From Gp6-AA40 sp035649635 (GTDB lineage Bacteria; Acidobacteriota; Vicinamibacteria; Vicinamibacterales; UBA2999): a DNA stretch of 64,000 nucleotides. The stretch covers positions 62,001 through 126,000 of the forward strand of contig DASRJE010000102.1 in NCBI GenBank assembly GCA_035649635.1. The letters run 5' to 3'. The translations under genes and the position numbers were made by a program. The notes beneath the pieces were generated by a model, which searched no databases, was not told the DNA's origin, and worked only from the letters and a program-made list of their open reading frames with translations. Shown here piece by piece: positions 23,874 through 31,882 of the stretch (the stretch's first letter is position 1; every line of letters begins with the position of its first letter).

Positions 23874-25165
23874 TAGTCAGCTAGCATTCTTCTGACCATG
23901 TCGAGAGCGGCCTGTGACGCCTGAAACTTGACCTGCTCGCGTTCGCCGAAAAACCGGAAGGTGCGTACACGCTTATCCGAGTCGGTCACGGCCGACACCA
24001 CGACGGTGCCCACTGGCTTCTCCGGTGTCCCTCCGGTTGGACCGGCGATGCCGGTGACGGCAACGCCAACGCCGGCACGAGCCCGCGTCTTGATTCCCTC
24101 CGCCATGGCCAGCGCCACGGGTTCGCTGACGGCGCCGTGTTCGCGCAGCAGATCCGGCGGCACGCCAAGCAGCTCGGTTTTTGCTTCGTTCGAGTACACG
24201 ACGACGGCCTGATCGACGTAGCGCGAGCTGCCGGCGATGTCCGTCAGGCGCGACGTGATGAGTCCGCCTGTACACGATTCGGCCACGCCAATTCGAAGCT
24301 CTCGCGCAACGAGGAGATCGCCGACGACGGCTTCGAGCAGGCGACCGTCAGTGCTGTAGACGTCAGCTCCCAGGAACGCCACCGTCTGCGCAACCGCAGA
24401 CTCGAGGACGGCGACCGCGGCCTCTCGCGACGCTGCGCGCGTCGAAACATGCAGCTCAATCGAACCCAGTACCGCGAGAATCGTTGCGGCAATGGGCGGC
24501 GTCGCGCGTTCCCACTCCTGATACAGCGGATGCAGGACCTCGTCGACGTTCGATTCGATCCGGCCGGCCACACGCACAACTCGACGCACGAGTGACACGC
24601 CGACGCTGCGCTCTCTGAGCGGCCCCTCGACGAGCTCGGTCAGCATCGGGCGAAGTTCCCTGGGAGGACCGGGCAGCAGCAGGACCAGACGATCGTCATG
24701 ATCGATCCACAACCCGGGGGCGCTTCCCTTCGCATTCGCGATCACACGTCCACCGAACGGGACCATCGCCTGCCGGCGGTTGCTTTCCGGCATGGGCATC
24801 GGCAGGTTCCGGCTCGCAAATCGTGAGCGTAAGTGCGCGGTGATCGCCTCGTCCTCCGCGAGAGGTCGATTCAGGACCGACGCCACAACTTCGCGTGTCA
24901 GGTCATCGTCGGTCGGACCAAGCCCCCCGCAGCAGACCACGAGATCGGCGCGAGCGAGCAAGGACTGGAAGACATGCTCCAGTTGAGGCCTCTCGTCACC
25001 GACCACGGCCTTTGCCTTCACCTCGATGCCGAGGAGATTGAGCTGTTCGGTGATGAACAGAGAGTTGGTATCGATCTTTGCCGGCGTCAGCAGCTCGCTG
25101 CCAACGGCGATGATGGCGGCTGTAATAAGGGGAGGCGGCGTTTCAGGGGGTTTCACGCGAGCCAT
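23873..25165 (-). CDS. cinA: CinA family protein (competence/damage-inducible, NMN deamidase domain)
   Basis: The 430-residue protein has an N-terminal MoaB-like COG1058 domain (IIAVGSELLTPAKIDTNS, VVCCGGLGPTDDDLT) and a C-terminal CinA domain (GVAESCTGGLITSRLTDIAGSS, GVAVTGIAGPTGGTPEKPVG). The C-terminal domain has nicotinamide-mononucleotide deamidase activity in characterised homologues, and the N-terminal domain hydrolyses ADP-ribose. The ATG at 25165 overlaps the pgpA end by 13 bp. Confidence 0.94.
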   Translation of the reverse strand: MARVKPPETPPPLITAAIIAVGSELLTPAKIDTNSLFITEQLNLLGIEVKAKAVVGDERPQLEHVFQSLLARADLVVCCGGLGPTDDDLTREVVASVLNRPLAEDEAITAHLRSRFASRNLPMPMPESNRRQAMVPFGGRVIANAKGSAPGLWIDHDDRLVLLLPGPPRELRPMLTELVEGPLRERSVGVSLVRRVVRVAGRIESNVDEVLHPLYQEWERATPPIAATILAVLGSIELHVSTRAASREAAVAVLESAVAQTVAFLGADVYSTDGRLLEAVVGDLLVARELRIGVAESCTGGLITSRLTDIAGSSRYVDQAVVVYSNEAKTELLGVPPDLLREHGAVSEPVALAMAEGIKTRARAGVGVAVTGIAGPTGGTPEKPVGTVVVSAVTDSDKRVRTFRFFGEREQVKFQASQAALDMVRRMLAD

Positions 25166-25617
25166 CCCGCAGGTGTCACGGCCACTAACAATCGCATCAT
25201 CACATTGCCATAAAGGGCCGCCATCGCATCGTCGGCCATCACGCCAAGGCCGCCTGGCAGAGCCTCCATGCGATTCGCAGGCCAGGGCTTGATCACATCG
25301 AGCAGACGAAACAGGAGGAAGCCCACTATGGCTCCGGGCAGGTTGACGGGAATGAGTGCCAGCGTAATCAGCATCCCGACAACCTCATCGAGAATCACCG
25401 GCGCGGGATCGACGCCTCCGAAGTGCCTCTCGGCCGCGTTCCCGCTCCACACACCAATCGCGAACAGGAATGCGATGAGCGCCAGTTCGAAAGCAGGCGA
25501 ACCCGCCCAGTGAACTGCGGCAAACACGACGAGGCCAGCGGCAGAACCAAACGTGCCCGGGGCAATTGGTACATAGCCGAGGTACCCGCACGTTGCGACG
25601 AAGACGCCCAGACGCAT
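25153..25617 (-). CDS. pgpA: Phosphatidylglycerophosphatase A
   Basis: PgpA dephosphorylates phosphatidylglycerophosphate in the inner membrane. The 154-residue protein has several hydrophobic segments and the conserved YVPIAPGTFGSAAGL, VILDEVVGMLITL, RLLDVIKPWPANRME and GGLGVMADD motifs. It is the first gene of a unit that also encodes GpsA and PlsY, linking it to phospholipid synthesis. Confidence 0.94.
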   Translation of the reverse strand: MRLGVFVATCGYLGYVPIAPGTFGSAAGLVVFAAVHWAGSPAFELALIAFLFAIGVWSGNAAERHFGGVDPAPVILDEVVGMLITLALIPVNLPGAIVGFLLFRLLDVIKPWPANRMEALPGGLGVMADDAMAALYGNVMMRLLVAVTPAGWLA

Positions 25618-25642
25618 GAGAAGGAAGCTGCTTGGCAGGATC

Positions 25643-25783
25643 CTAGCGAGGCCGCACTTCAGACCCTCGCGGCTCCGCCTCGCTAGTGCAGTATCTCTGG
25701 CCCGCGCGTCGCGCGGGTAAGCCGTCTTGACCGAGGAAAACTTGACGCATTGTCAGCAATTCAGCCGGTCAAGCCGGCTTGGG
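25643..25783. repeat. Cluster of three palindromes between the RDD gene and pgpA
   Basis: CTAGCGAGGC (25643-25652) pairs with GCCTCGCTAG (25677-25686). CCCGCGC-GTC-GCGCGGG forms a hairpin at 25701-25717. AAGCCGTCTTGACCG (25719-25733) is nearly complementary to CGGTCAAGCCGGCTT (25769-25783). Together they fill the 170-bp gap between two minus-strand genes and probably include the terminator of the RDD gene. I see no gene in the gap. Confidence 0.7.
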
Positions 25784-25786
25784 GGT

Positions 25787-26710
25787 TCAGGCGGATGGTA
25801 GATCGATTACGTGTGTATGCGCCACGCGATCATGCAGCGCACGACGATCGGGACCGATCAGGGCCGGGATCAGCCCCATGCCGAGCGACGCCAGTGACAC
25901 CGCGCTGGTCAGCGTGCGTTTGATGGCGCGCGCGGGGTCCATGATCAAATGGTCGTCGGCAACGACTCGAATTCCAGCGGCCATTTTTCCAATGGTCTGA
26001 CCACCCAACGCCGTGAAAGCGGCGAAATACGCCAGCTTCACCAGCACGAGGAAAGCGATGAAAGGAAGCAGCGGCAGCGCGTGCCAATCGTCGGTCGTCA
26101 GGGCCGTCATGCGCAGCGTTGAATAGAAGACGGCGATGTCGATACCAAACAGGATCGCGTGATCGATGACGGCAGCCACGGTTCTGCTGCCCAGACTCGC
26201 CACCGCTTCGATCGTTGATGACGGAAGGGCCACTGACGACGGATGAACAACAACGGGTTCCGATCCGGCTGAGAAAGGTGTTTCCAATTGCCCCTTGTTG
26301 GTCGGCGGCAATTCCGGCGCTTCCTCGGCAAACTGGAGCGTCAGTCCCGAGTCCATCGCACGAGGAGTCCGCACGGCAGTTCGCGAACGCGAAAGCTCCG
26401 GCGCACGCCGAACCGATAATGGCGCTCGCGGTTCGGACGGTGTCTTGATCAGCGGCTCGTAGTCTTCTCCAGCGGGTGAGAAAAGTGGAAACGACTCGAT
26501 GGGAGACGAGGCGCTCTCCGCAGAGGAGACCTTTGTCGTAGCACCATCGAGCCACAGGTCGCCAATCGGCACATCGTCGCGTGCCGGTTGCTTCAGCGCC
26601 AAATCTGCAGGCTCCCTGGCCGGAACTGCCAGCAGAGAGAAGTCATACCCGCAGTTCTTGCAGCGGTCACCGGTCTCGAAACCAAGGTAGTCGCACTTCG
26701 GGCACTTCAT
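25787..26710 (-). CDS. RDD-family membrane protein with N-terminal zinc ribbon
   Basis: The 307-residue protein starts with a zinc ribbon (CPKCDYLGFETGDRCKNC), continues through a long low-complexity, Pro/Ser/Glu-rich linker (about residues 30-165) and ends in an RDD domain. That domain has two or three membrane helices (AAVIDHAILFGIDIAVF, PFIAFLVLVKLAYFAAF) followed by GGQTIGKMAAGIRVV. RDD proteins are poorly characterised; some are linked to ion transport. It overlaps the TPR gene upstream by 4 bp (ATGA). Confidence 0.86.
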   Translation of the reverse strand: MKCPKCDYLGFETGDRCKNCGYDFSLLAVPAREPADLALKQPARDDVPIGDLWLDGATTKVSSAESASSPIESFPLFSPAGEDYEPLIKTPSEPRAPLSVRRAPELSRSRTAVRTPRAMDSGLTLQFAEEAPELPPTNKGQLETPFSAGSEPVVVHPSSVALPSSTIEAVASLGSRTVAAVIDHAILFGIDIAVFYSTLRMTALTTDDWHALPLLPFIAFLVLVKLAYFAAFTALGGQTIGKMAAGIRVVADDHLIMDPARAIKRTLTSAVSLASLGMGLIPALIGPDRRALHDRVAHTHVIDLPSA

Positions 26711-27531
26711 CGAGGTCGTTCCCCCGTTACGATGCCGCCTTTGGCTGCTGACAAAAGCACACGCTGAATCTCGGAGCGCAACTGATCGGCCTCGGGTCGC
26801 AGTGGATCGCCCAACTCGACGACATCGAGCTCGCGGAGTGCCTCGCGCAAACGCCCGGCATCGCGAAGGGATCGGGCACGGTCGAGCCGACGCTCGCCGT
26901 CACGCACGATCGGGAGCGGCTCCCGCGACGCCGGATCGCTGGTGCGAACCTCAACCGGCGACTCTCGCAGCCATGAGGCCGTACGCAGCGCACCCAGCAG
27001 GATGAGCGCCGTAATAGCGACACTGGCGGCGCCTGTGGCGAGCCAATCAGTACGCCGATCCGCTGCTTCTTGAGGTCGGCGTCTGATAGGTGGCGTCCTC
27101 GAGGTCGAATGCTCGCGTGCAGGCGCGGCGGCCACTGCATCGAGGTGTCCCAATCGCTGGAGGAATACCAGCGCACTCTCGTTGGGTCCCCCCTGCTCGA
27201 CTGCCCTCGTCAACAGATCGCGGGCGCGTTGAAGATCGCCAGCTTGATACGCGGCGATCCCTTGATGGAGACTCTCCTCTGATTCGCGTTGACGTTCGGC
27301 CAGCGCGCTGCGGGCACGTTCGATGTACGCGCGCGCCCGGCCGTGCCCACGTTCGAGAAAGGCTACGCGCGTCCAGACGTTGATCGCTTGTTCGTAGTTG
27401 CCGCCGAAGTAGTGATCGAGTCCCGACAGCAGTAATTGCTCGATACGAGCGGCGCGATCGGCCTCGCTTAACGGGCCAGGGTCGGCAGTTTCTGTACGGA
27501 GCGGCTCCACGCCGATGTCATTATCGGACAT
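26707..27531 (-). CDS. TPR-like single-pass membrane protein
   Basis: The protein from the ATG at 27531 (274 residues, MSDNDIGVEPLRTE) has an N-terminal TPR-like segment (LLLSGLDHYFGGNYEQAINVWTRV and ALAERQRESEESLHQGIAAYQAGDLQRARDLL). An arginine-rich linker leads to one membrane helix (TGAASVAITALILLGAL), and a second TPR-like region follows (ARSLRDAGRLREALRELDVVELG). The frame is open to 27642, but the added part overlaps the divergent SDR start and looks unlike protein. It is coupled to the RDD gene. The function is unknown. Confidence 0.75.
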   Translation of the reverse strand: MSDNDIGVEPLRTETADPGPLSEADRAARIEQLLLSGLDHYFGGNYEQAINVWTRVAFLERGHGRARAYIERARSALAERQRESEESLHQGIAAYQAGDLQRARDLLTRAVEQGGPNESALVFLQRLGHLDAVAAAPAREHSTSRTPPIRRRPQEAADRRTDWLATGAASVAITALILLGALRTASWLRESPVEVRTSDPASREPLPIVRDGERRLDRARSLRDAGRLREALRELDVVELGDPLRPEADQLRSEIQRVLLSAAKGGIVTGERPR

Positions 27532-27614
27532 GAAGTTACGCTGGTCAATGAATCTCGCATCTTTACAGCGCTCACCGCCGGGAGTTAATTTCTCGCCACG
27601 TCGGGTGAGGGCGC

Positions 27615-28397
27615 ATGACTGAGTTGACGGGACAGGTGGCACTAGTCACCGGCGCAAGCCGGGGTGTGGGGCGCGGTGTGGCGCTGGGTCTGGCTCATGC
27701 CGGCGCGAGGGTCTTTGCCACAGGCAGACGGATCGCAGAAGCGGAACTCGAGCCGGGCATCACCGCAATCGTCTGCGACCACACGAACGATGAGGCTGTG
27801 TCACAGGTGTTTCAGCAGATCGAAGAGACGGCCGGCCGCCTCGACATCCTGGTCAACGTTGCCTGGGGCGGCTACGAACGCATGGTGGAAGACGGCCGGT
27901 TCACGTGGATGTTGCCATTCTGGGAGCAGCCGATGTGGCGATGGGACGCAATGATGACAGCTGGCGTTCGCGCGGCTTACGTGGCCAGCCAACATGCGGC
28001 GCGCATGATGGTGTCGGCGCGCCGGGGGCTGATCGTTCACATCTCGTCCTGGGCAGGCAAGAAATACGGTGGCAACACGGTCTGCGGCCTTGCCAAAACG
28101 GCCACTGATCGCATGGCGTCGGACATGGCGCACGAGCTGGGATCGCACGGCGTCACCGTGGTCTCGCTGTATCCCGGCCTGGTGCGCACAGAGGGGGTTC
28201 TCGCTGCCGGTGTCTTCGACTTGAGCAACTCGGAGAGCCCTGAGTTCATCGGGCGCGCGGTTGCTGCGCTCGCAGGTGATTCCAACGTCGCCAGATGGAG
28301 CGGATCCGTGGTCGTAGCTGCCGCCTTGGCCGCCGAGTATGGCTTCACCGACATTGACGGCAAGACGCCCCGCCCTCTCACATGGTCTGAAGTGTAA
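27615..28397 (+). CDS. Short-chain dehydrogenase/reductase with Cys in place of catalytic Tyr
   Basis: The 260-residue protein has the SDR cofactor loop TGASRGVGRGVALGL and a VNVAWGG strand end. Its layout, with the FWEQP insert and the ISSWAGKKYGG segment, resembles DHRS1-type SDRs. The catalytic serine is in HISSW. The YxxxK position reads CGLAK (Cys157, Lys161, codon TGC at 28083), so the normal tyrosine is absent. It may be non-classical, or use Tyr151 in KKYGG, or be inactive. GAGG lies four bases before the ATG. It is divergent from the TPR gene. Confidence 0.88.
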   Translation: MTELTGQVALVTGASRGVGRGVALGLAHAGARVFATGRRIAEAELEPGITAIVCDHTNDEAVSQVFQQIEETAGRLDILVNVAWGGYERMVEDGRFTWMLPFWEQPMWRWDAMMTAGVRAAYVASQHAARMMVSARRGLIVHISSWAGKKYGGNTVCGLAKTATDRMASDMAHELGSHGVTVVSLYPGLVRTEGVLAAGVFDLSNSESPEFIGRAVAALAGDSNVARWSGSVVVAAALAAEYGFTDIDGKTPRPLTWSEV

Positions 28398-28448
28398 CGG
28401 ACACGCGCGACCTGCGCCCCAAGTCGATAATCCAGAGCCTATAGCCAT

Positions 28449-29384
28449 ATGCCACGTCTCGGACGCACCGACCTCGACATCTTCCCGCTCTGCCTCGGAG
28501 GCAACGTCTTCGGATGGACCGCCGACGAGCGCGAATCGTTCGCGATTCTCGACGCCTATGCGGCGGCTGGCGGTAACTTCATCGACACCGCTGATTCCTA
28601 TTCAGCGTGGGTGCGCGGGCATGTCGGCGGCGAATCGGAAACGATCATCGGCCGATGGCTGGCCGCGCGCGGCCTTCGACACAAGATGATCATCGCGACC
28701 AAGGTCGGACGGTGCCCGGGGCGGCTGGGTCTCGCCGCGGACAATATTCGGGCTGGCGCAGAAGCATCGTTGAAGCGCCTTGGAGTGGATCGCATTGATC
28801 TGTACTATGCTCACGCCGACGATCCTGCGACCCCGATCGAACACTCGCTGCGGGAGTTCGACGCGTTGGTCCGCCAGGGCAAACTCCGCTACGTCGCGGC
28901 ATCCAACTACACCGCGCCGCGTCTGGCGGAGGCGCTGGCGATTTCCGGGCGCGAGAATCTGAGTCGCTACGTCGCCCTCCAGCCGCACTACAACCTGGTT
29001 GTGCGTGACGAGTATGAGGGTCCGCTGGCTGATTTGTGCGCGCGTGAGGATGTCGCGTGCCTGCCGTACTTCGCGCTTGCCAAGGGATTTCTCACGGGCA
29101 AGTATCGGCCCGGGGCAGAGGTTCAGAGCGCACGGGCCAAAGGCGCGCTGGAGTATCTCAACGCTGATGGAGAGCGTGTGCTGGTCGAACTCGCCGAAAT
29201 CGCGGCCTCGCACAACACGTCAGTCGCCGCCGTCTCCCTGGCGTGGCTGCTCGCGAAACCGACCGTCGCCGCGCCGATTGCCAGTGCGAGGACGGTTGAG
29301 CAACTCAATGAGTTGCTGCCGATAGCGACGCTGAAACTGACGGCTGACGAGGTCCAGCGACTCGATACAGCGAGTCGGGCGTAG
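28449..29384 (+). CDS. Aldo/keto reductase
   Basis: This 311-residue TIM-barrel NADPH-dependent oxidoreductase has the start RLGRTDLDIFPLCLGGNVFG, the catalytic Asp/Tyr in FIDTADSYS, Lys in IIATKVG and His in YYAHADDP. The C-terminal cofactor part PIASARTVEQLNELL is also present. It follows the SDR gene by 51 bp and converges with the threonine synthase gene with one base between the stop codons. The substrate is unknown; the pairing with an SDR suggests aldehyde or sugar metabolism only loosely. Confidence 0.92.
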   Translation: MPRLGRTDLDIFPLCLGGNVFGWTADERESFAILDAYAAAGGNFIDTADSYSAWVRGHVGGESETIIGRWLAARGLRHKMIIATKVGRCPGRLGLAADNIRAGAEASLKRLGVDRIDLYYAHADDPATPIEHSLREFDALVRQGKLRYVAASNYTAPRLAEALAISGRENLSRYVALQPHYNLVVRDEYEGPLADLCAREDVACLPYFALAKGFLTGKYRPGAEVQSARAKGALEYLNADGERVLVELAEIAASHNTSVAAVSLAWLLAKPTVAAPIASARTVEQLNELLPIATLKLTADEVQRLDTASRA

Positions 29385-29385
29385 T

Positions 29386-30567
29386 TTATTCCGCCAGCGC
29401 GGCTTGCCACGCCTCGAGATACTTGTAACCGCTGCCTGTGTTGAACAGGACGACTGATTCATTGCGAGCGATCTTCCGCTGCCTGATCAGGGTCTCAATC
29501 GCCGCGAGACCAGCGCCTCCCTCGGGCGCCGCAAAGATCCCCTCGAGGCGCGCCATGTCGCGGCATCCGGACAGCAGCGCGTCTTCACTCACGGCAACCG
29601 CCTCGCCGCGACTGGCATAAATATCGGCGAGGATGAGGAAGTCGCCGAGCGCCTTCGGGACACGGAGCCCTGCGGCCAGCGTTGACGCATTCTCCCAACG
29701 CTCTGACGATTCGGCATGTTGCTCAAACGCTTTCACGATCGGGGCACATCCCTCGGCCTGAGCCGCGATCATACGCGGACGATGGCTGCCGGTAAGGCCC
29801 ATCTCCTCGAGTTCGTCGAAGGCCTTCCACATTCCGATCAGCCCCACGCCTCCACCCGTCGGATACACGATCACGTCGGGCAGCGTTCCTCCGAACTCCT
29901 CCCACAACTCGTACCCCATCGTCTTCTTGCCTTCGATGCGGTACGGTTCCTTCAACGTCGACACTTCGTACCAGCCGTTGCGTGCCGCCTGCTCCGCGAT
30001 GTACGCCCCGCAATGTGAGATGAGCCCGTCGATGAGCTTCACGTCTGCACCGCACGCCCGCGTCTCCAGGACGATGGCGACTGGCGTGTCCGAGGGCATT
30101 GCGACCACACAACGCAGCCCCGCCTGTGCGGCGTATGCGGCCGCGGCGCCTCCCGCATTGCCGGCGGTGGGCAACGCGATCGTCTCGACGCCGAGAGCCT
30201 TCGCCATGCTCACAGCGGCAGACAGTCCACGCGCCTTGAAGGAGCCCGTCGGGTTCTGTCCCTCTTCTTTGATGTGAAGCTTTTCGAGCCCGAGGCGATC
30301 GCCCAGATGACGCGCATGAATCAGCGGCGTCATCCCTTCACCAAGTGTCACTGGAGGCGCCTGGGGAAGTATCTCTTCGTATCGCCACATCGAATGCGGC
30401 CGTTGCTCGAGCGCATCGAGCGCCAGCGTCTCACGCGCTTTGGCGAGATCATAGCGAGCCAGAAGAGGCGCCTGACAAATCGCACACAGGTTCTGTCGCA
30501 CACGGTAATCGGCGACGTGACCACACGCCGGGCGTGAGCATTCAAGTCTGAGGAGAGTTGATGACAC
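29386..30567 (-). CDS. thrC: Threonine synthase
   Basis: The enzyme converts phosphohomoserine to threonine with PLP. The protein has the short N-terminal cysteine-rich segment LECSRPACGHVADY with CAICQAPL. GEGMTPLIHARHLG follows, then the PLP lysine in NPTGSFKARGLSAAVS and the phosphate loop PTAGNAGGAAAAYAA and PTGGGVGLIGMWKAF. I chose the GTG at 30567 (393 residues, MSSTLLRLEC); a GTG at 30585 is also in frame. The upstream gap is a heptamer array shared with the divergent aminotransferase gene. Confidence 0.88.
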   Translation of the reverse strand: MSSTLLRLECSRPACGHVADYRVRQNLCAICQAPLLARYDLAKARETLALDALEQRPHSMWRYEEILPQAPPVTLGEGMTPLIHARHLGDRLGLEKLHIKEEGQNPTGSFKARGLSAAVSMAKALGVETIALPTAGNAGGAAAAYAAQAGLRCVVAMPSDTPVAIVLETRACGADVKLIDGLISHCGAYIAEQAARNGWYEVSTLKEPYRIEGKKTMGYELWEEFGGTLPDVIVYPTGGGVGLIGMWKAFDELEEMGLTGSHRPRMIAAQAEGCAPIVKAFEQHAESSERWENASTLAAGLRVPKALGDFLILADIYASRGEAVAVSEDALLSGCRDMARLEGIFAAPEGGAGLAAIETLIRQRKIARNESVVLFNTGSGYKYLEAWQAALAE

Positions 30568-30603
30568 GGGCCGGCAGTCTAACACTCACTTTGCGCCGGC
30601 CAC

Positions 30604-30687
30604 CTTGAACCTGCGACCTTGCACCTGAAACCTTGCACTTGAAACCTTTGACCTCACTTTTGACCTTTGACTTTTGACTTTTGGTAC
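30604..30687. repeat. Twelve-unit heptamer array between thrC and the aminotransferase gene
   Basis: Twelve consecutive 7-bp units keep exact phase from 30604 to 30687. They run CTTGAAC, CTGCGAC, CTTGCAC, CTGAAAC, CTTGCAC, TTGAAAC, CTTTGAC, CTCACTT and then TTGACCT, TTGACTT, TTGACTT and TTGGTAC. The consensus drifts gradually from CTTGCAC to TTGACTT. It occupies the divergent promoter region and offers several TTGAC-like -35 sequences. Confidence 0.9.
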
Positions 30688-30706
30688 ACTCAGAACCCTG
30701 TCTACC

Positions 30707-31882
30707 TTGCAGGTCTCTCACCGGTCGTCACTTCTTCGCCCCACCGCTGTCAATACTGTTCTCGCCGAGATCCGGCAGGCGCAGGCCCGAGGCCAGACCG
30801 TCATTTCCTTGATGCGAGGCGAGCCGGACTTCGATACGCCGCCGCACATCGTCGAAGCGGCCACGCGCGCCATGAAAGGCGGCCGCACGCGCTACCCGGA
30901 CAACCGCGGGGAGATCGTGTTGCGTCAAGCCGTAGCCGATAAGTTGTCCCGAGAGAATGACGTCACCTACGATCCCGGTTCCGAGATCCTCGTCACGACA
31001 GGGGCCACGCTCGGTATTCATTCGGCGCTGTTAGCGCTGCTCAACGACGGCGACGAGGTGCTCGTCCCCGATCCGATTTACGACGCATACCACTCCCCGA
31101 TTGCCCTCGCTGGCGGTCGCGTGGTGCCAGTGCCAACGCAGATCGAACACGGACGCTTCGTCCTGACGGCAGAGGCAGTGAACGAAGCCATCACCTCGCG
31201 CACACGAGTGCTGCTGCTGAACACGCCGTGGAACCCGGTGGGCACAGTATTTCGCGAGTTAGAACTGCGCGCCATCGCCGACGTACTGACACGACGGGAT
31301 CTCATGTTGCTGAGCGACGAGATCTACGAAGCGATCACCTACGACGGCTGCCGTCACCTGTCGCCGTCCGCGCTTTCGGCGGACATGCGGGAACGCACTA
31401 TTCTGCTCAATAGCCTGTCCAAGACCTACGCCATGACCGGATGGCGAGTGGGCTATTGTGCTGCTCCGGCACCCATCATCCAGAGTATGTTCCTGTCCCT
31501 GCAGCAGTCGAGCCGCGGACCTGCGACGTTCGTCCAGGACGCGGCTGCGGTCGCGTTGACCGGACCTCAGGACGCGGTCGCCGACATGCGCGCGGAGTAC
31601 ACGCGCCGGCGATCGCAGGTGCTGCAAGCGCTCGCGGGGATTCGCCAGGTACACGTGCTGCCGCCGGAAGGCGGCTTCTTCGCGATGGTGGACGCGCGCG
31701 CGACAGGCGTACCATCCGAACACATTCGGCGACGGCTGTTGCACGATGCCGGCGTAGCCGTGATCCATGGCGCCGCGTACGGTCCCGGCGGTGAGGGCAC
31801 GTTGCGTGTCTCCTTCGCGAGCGGCGGGGACACACTGACTCGTGGCCTCGAACGACTGCGCGCCGGGCTCGAGGCGCTGTGA
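30707..31882 (+). CDS. Class I/II PLP-dependent aminotransferase
   Basis: This fold-type I aminotransferase of the aspartate family has SLMRGEPDFDTPPHIVEAA near the N-terminus and the PLP contacts TTGATLGIH, NTPWNPVGTVF and DEIYEAITYDG. The PLP lysine is in SLSKTYAMTGWRVGY. The TTG at 30707 gives 391 residues, the usual length, and lies downstream of the heptamer array; the frame open to 30674 starts inside the array. Its stop overlaps the start of the FAD/Fe-S dehydrogenase gene (GTGA), so the two are co-translated. The amino donor and keto acid cannot be deduced. Confidence 0.88.
   Translation: MQVSHRSSLLRPTAVNTVLAEIRQAQARGQTVISLMRGEPDFDTPPHIVEAATRAMKGGRTRYPDNRGEIVLRQAVADKLSRENDVTYDPGSEILVTTGATLGIHSALLALLNDGDEVLVPDPIYDAYHSPIALAGGRVVPVPTQIEHGRFVLTAEAVNEAITSRTRVLLLNTPWNPVGTVFRELELRAIADVLTRRDLMLLSDEIYEAITYDGCRHLSPSALSADMRERTILLNSLSKTYAMTGWRVGYCAAPAPIIQSMFLSLQQSSRGPATFVQDAAAVALTGPQDAVADMRAEYTRRRSQVLQALAGIRQVHVLPPEGGFFAMVDARATGVPSEHIRRRLLHDAGVAVIHGAAYGPGGEGTLRVSFASGGDTLTRGLERLRAGLEAL

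Noticed and set aside
30604..30687. Possible CRISPR array
   Set aside because: The units are 7 bp, contiguous and drifting, with no spacers and no cas genes nearby.
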